Under the pieces are notes generated by a model that was given only the letters and a program-made list of their open reading frames with translations, ran no database searches and was not told where the DNA came from. A DNA stretch of 64,000 nt from Polynucleobacter sp. Adler-ghost (GTDB lineage Bacteria; Pseudomonadota; Gammaproteobacteria; Burkholderiales; Burkholderiaceae), in NCBI RefSeq assembly GCF_018688495.1, contig NZ_CP061320.1, forward strand, positions 964,586 through 1,028,585. Reading direction: 5' to 3'. The position numbers were made by a program, and so were the translations under genes. Positions within the stretch are counted from its first letter, which is position 1. Each line of letters opens with the position of its first letter. Below are positions 62,477 through 64,000 of this stretch, one piece after another.

Positions 62477-62553
62477 GGAGCGGTAGTTCAGTTGGTTAGA
62501 ATATCGGCCTGTCACGCCGAGGGTCGCGGGTTCGAGTCCCGTCCGCTCCGCCA
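62477..62553 (+). tRNA. tRNA-Asp (GUC)
   Basis: A 77-base cloverleaf: acceptor GGAGCGG with CCGCTCC, anticodon GTC in CTGTCAC, T arm GGTTCGAGTCC, encoded CCA. Last of the tandem tRNAs, directly before a terminator. Confidence 0.95.
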
Positions 62554-62562
62554 AGTTTGTTT

Positions 62563-62590
62563 AAAAAGCCCCTGCATAAGGGGCTTTTTT
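62563..62590. terminator. Rho-independent terminator after the tRNA cluster
   Basis: AAAAAGCCCC and GGGGCTTTTTT pair across TGCATAA, giving a long stem with a T-run. It ends the tRNA transcript, and its A-rich left arm lets it serve the convergent protease gene too. Confidence 0.9.
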
Positions 62591-62609
62591 CATTTCTACA
62601 GAATCTTTT

Positions 62610-63434
62610 TTAAAGCTTTTTCGTGGGCGGCGGTTTTGGTGCCACTTTATACAACGGCTCAACCGCCGGCATTAGTGCGGTTAGTTGCTCGATTCTGGTT
62701 TCACCAGAAGGGTGGGTGGATAAGAATTCTGGAGAACTTTTTCCTTTTGTGGCTTTCAACATTTTTTGCCAAACACTAATTGCACCCATGGGGTTATATC
62801 CCGCTCTTGCTGCAAGCTCTAATCCAATTGCATCTGCTTCCGACTCATTCTCTCTTGAGTTTGGTAAAACAATTGCGTATTGAGCAACTTGGTTTGCAGC
62901 GCTCACTGCAGAACCATAAGGTCCTGCTACGGCCATCGCAATATTCACCAATACGTTTTGTGCAGTCGCTTGTGATACGCGCTCCCGACCATGCTCTCTT
63001 AGGGCATGCGCAATTTCATGCCCCATGATGGCTGCAATTTCATCATCATTTAGATTGAGTTGCTCAATAATTCCGGTGTAGAAAGTGATCTTTCCGCCGG
63101 GTGCACAGGTAGCATTCAGTATGGGAGCATCGATTAGGGTTAGTCGCCAATCCCATTGCTTGGTGTCATCTCGAAATGCCTCGGTCTGAGGAATTAGTCT
63201 ATTTGCAATGAACTTCAATCGATCATAGGCTGGCCCAGAAGTGACCAGTATATTTTTCTCTTTTGCTTTTTGATTCTGCTCGTTATAACTCACTGCAGAA
63301 AGACGATTGACCTCTTCAGAAGAAGCCATCATAAATTGAGATCGATTCACGCCAACCGCTCCCGAGCGCGTAGTGCTGGCGCATGCCGAGAGTAAAGCAA
63401 CTAGCGCAAGGATCCCAAAGGTGCGAATGCTCAA
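62610..63434 (-). CDS. M48 family metalloprotease, lipoprotein
   Basis: A 274-residue zinc protease with a lipobox LVALLSAC and lipidated C18. The zinc site is HEIAH (H139-H143), with the third ligand E199 in the ExxxD segment NESEADAIG. This pattern matches the LoiP/YcaL/BepA group of periplasmic outer-membrane quality-control proteases, without the TPR tail of BepA. The C-terminus shows FLSTHPSGETRIEQLTALMP, a common M48 ending. It may clear misassembled outer-membrane proteins; the exact subgroup is not certain. Confidence 0.9.
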   Translation of the reverse strand: MSIRTFGILALVALLSACASTTRSGAVGVNRSQFMMASSEEVNRLSAVSYNEQNQKAKEKNILVTSGPAYDRLKFIANRLIPQTEAFRDDTKQWDWRLTLIDAPILNATCAPGGKITFYTGIIEQLNLNDDEIAAIMGHEIAHALREHGRERVSQATAQNVLVNIAMAVAGPYGSAVSAANQVAQYAIVLPNSRENESEADAIGLELAARAGYNPMGAISVWQKMLKATKGKSSPEFLSTHPSGETRIEQLTALMPAVEPLYKVAPKPPPTKKL

Positions 63435-63473
63435 ATGAAATCCTTGCTGTTAATAGGCACTCTATTCTTTAAA

Positions 63474-64000
63474 TTACTTCTTCTTTGGAGGCGTTATGGA
63501 TGCAGCCATCGCATCAAAGTAGATGACTCGAACCTGTTCACCAACATTGACATCCGCTAAGAGCTGTGGATTCTTCACGGTAACAACGGTAACCTTGCCG
63601 CTAGGACCTTTAACCGAGACCAATTTCTTAGCGCGATCTACGGCTACGATATCGGCAATGATAGTAGTGGTGTTTGTAATGGTACGAGTTGGTTTTTCGC
63701 CCGGCTTAGATGCTACTTCTGATGAGGTCTCCACTTTGCTGCGAATACCATCGCTTTTAGTCTTAATCAATTCAATTGCAACGGCAAGCTCATAGGTCAC
63801 ATTGAGTCGGTCACCCACTTTTATCTGATCAAAGCTCTTAATTTCAGGGCCGGCAATGAACTTAGATTCGCCTTCATTGTTTTTAAAGAAAATCGTACGT
63901 GTTTTCTTATCGATCTTCGTAACAGTACCTTCGTACAATTGAAAAATGTTGTCAGTAACTGCTGCGTCCACCACTACTGCATTTGCAGCTGGCATTTGTG
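63474..64000 (-). CDS. Hypothetical exported protein (5' end outside window)
   Basis: No known family is recognised. At least 173 residues, beta-rich and lysine/valine-rich, with two copies of a similar unit: YEGTVTKIDKKTRTIFF with VGDRLNVTYEL, and ADIVAVDRAKKLVSVKG with VGEQVRVIYFD. Each has the shape of a small OB- or barrel-like module. The frame is open to the window edge past the first ATG, and residues preceding it (Q-MPAANA) look like a signal-peptide end, so the gene probably starts beyond 64000. It lies 39 bases upstream of the M48 protease gene, on the same strand, and may be co-transcribed. Confidence 0.7.
   Translation of the reverse strand, partial: QMPAANAVVVDAAVTDNIFQLYEGTVTKIDKKTRTIFFKNNEGESKFIAGPEIKSFDQIKVGDRLNVTYELAVAIELIKTKSDGIRSKVETSSEVASKPGEKPTRTITNTTTIIADIVAVDRAKKLVSVKGPSGKVTVVTVKNPQLLADVNVGEQVRVIYFDAMAASITPPKKK

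Overview
The window looks like a chromosomal segment of a free-living, streamlined betaproteobacterium of the Burkholderiaceae, most likely Polynucleobacter or a close relative. This is inferred from protein family signatures and gene neighbourhoods (Bug-type solute receptor, single-chain methylmalonyl-CoA mutase with MeaB, phaC-phaB-phaR, tig-clpP-clpX-lon, pyrG-kdsA-eno-ftsB), a moderate AT-leaning composition, and very tight packing with start/stop overlaps. I see no insertion sequence, prophage, CRISPR array or obvious horizontally acquired island. Both ends cut through genes.

Layout. 1-6.4 kb: the end of a Bug receptor, a convergent CaiB/BaiF CoA-transferase, then parE-parC (topoisomerase IV). 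6.4-11.6 kb: a molybdenum-hydroxylase accessory block (XdhC, MocA-like, CoxE-like VWA protein, CoxD/MoxR-like ATPase) with a RidA protein and two small c-type cytochromes preceded by a perfect FNR-type box; no molybdenum hydroxylase structural genes are present. 11.6-19.7 kb: a GntR/FCD regulator divergent from a propionyl-CoA to succinyl-CoA operon (mutase, MeaB, PccB, PccA, VOC epimerase candidate). 19.7-26.7 kb: tsaB-rimI-HolD-like, lplT, alr, bamD, rluD-pgeF. 26.8-32.5 kb: polyhydroxyalkanoate genes phaC-phaB-phaR, rimO, and a BktB-like thiolase. 32.5-38.3 kb: serB, mfd, ispD-ispF. 38.4-46.9 kb: tRNA-Leu, tig-clpP-clpX-lon, tRNA-Val, a PpiD-like chaperone without its parvulin domain, and a TesA-like esterase. 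46.9-52.5 kb: a YbbA-like ABC ATPase, purL, a spermidine synthase-like protein. 52.5-64 kb: acnB, pyrG-kdsA-eno-ftsB, hslO, gltX, a tRNA-Ala/Glu/Asp cluster, an M48 lipoprotein metalloprotease and a truncated exported protein.

How the genes work together. The propionyl-CoA operon and the PHA genes share acyl-CoA intermediates: propionyl-CoA can be oxidised through succinyl-CoA or, with a BktB-type thiolase, PhaB and PhaC, be stored as 3-hydroxyvalerate units. AcnB adds a TCA step under an apparent palindromic operator. The remaining genes are core housekeeping: translation, proteostasis, cell envelope and DNA topology or repair.

There is no large unknown system. The most interesting items are the HolD-like protein downstream of rimI, the parvulin-less PpiD, the epimerase-like VOC protein with an altered metal ligand, the orphan cox-type accessory block with its FNR box, and several clean palindromes in promoters (acnB, GntR/mutase, thiolase, phaB-phaR), plus phased T-tracts upstream of lon.
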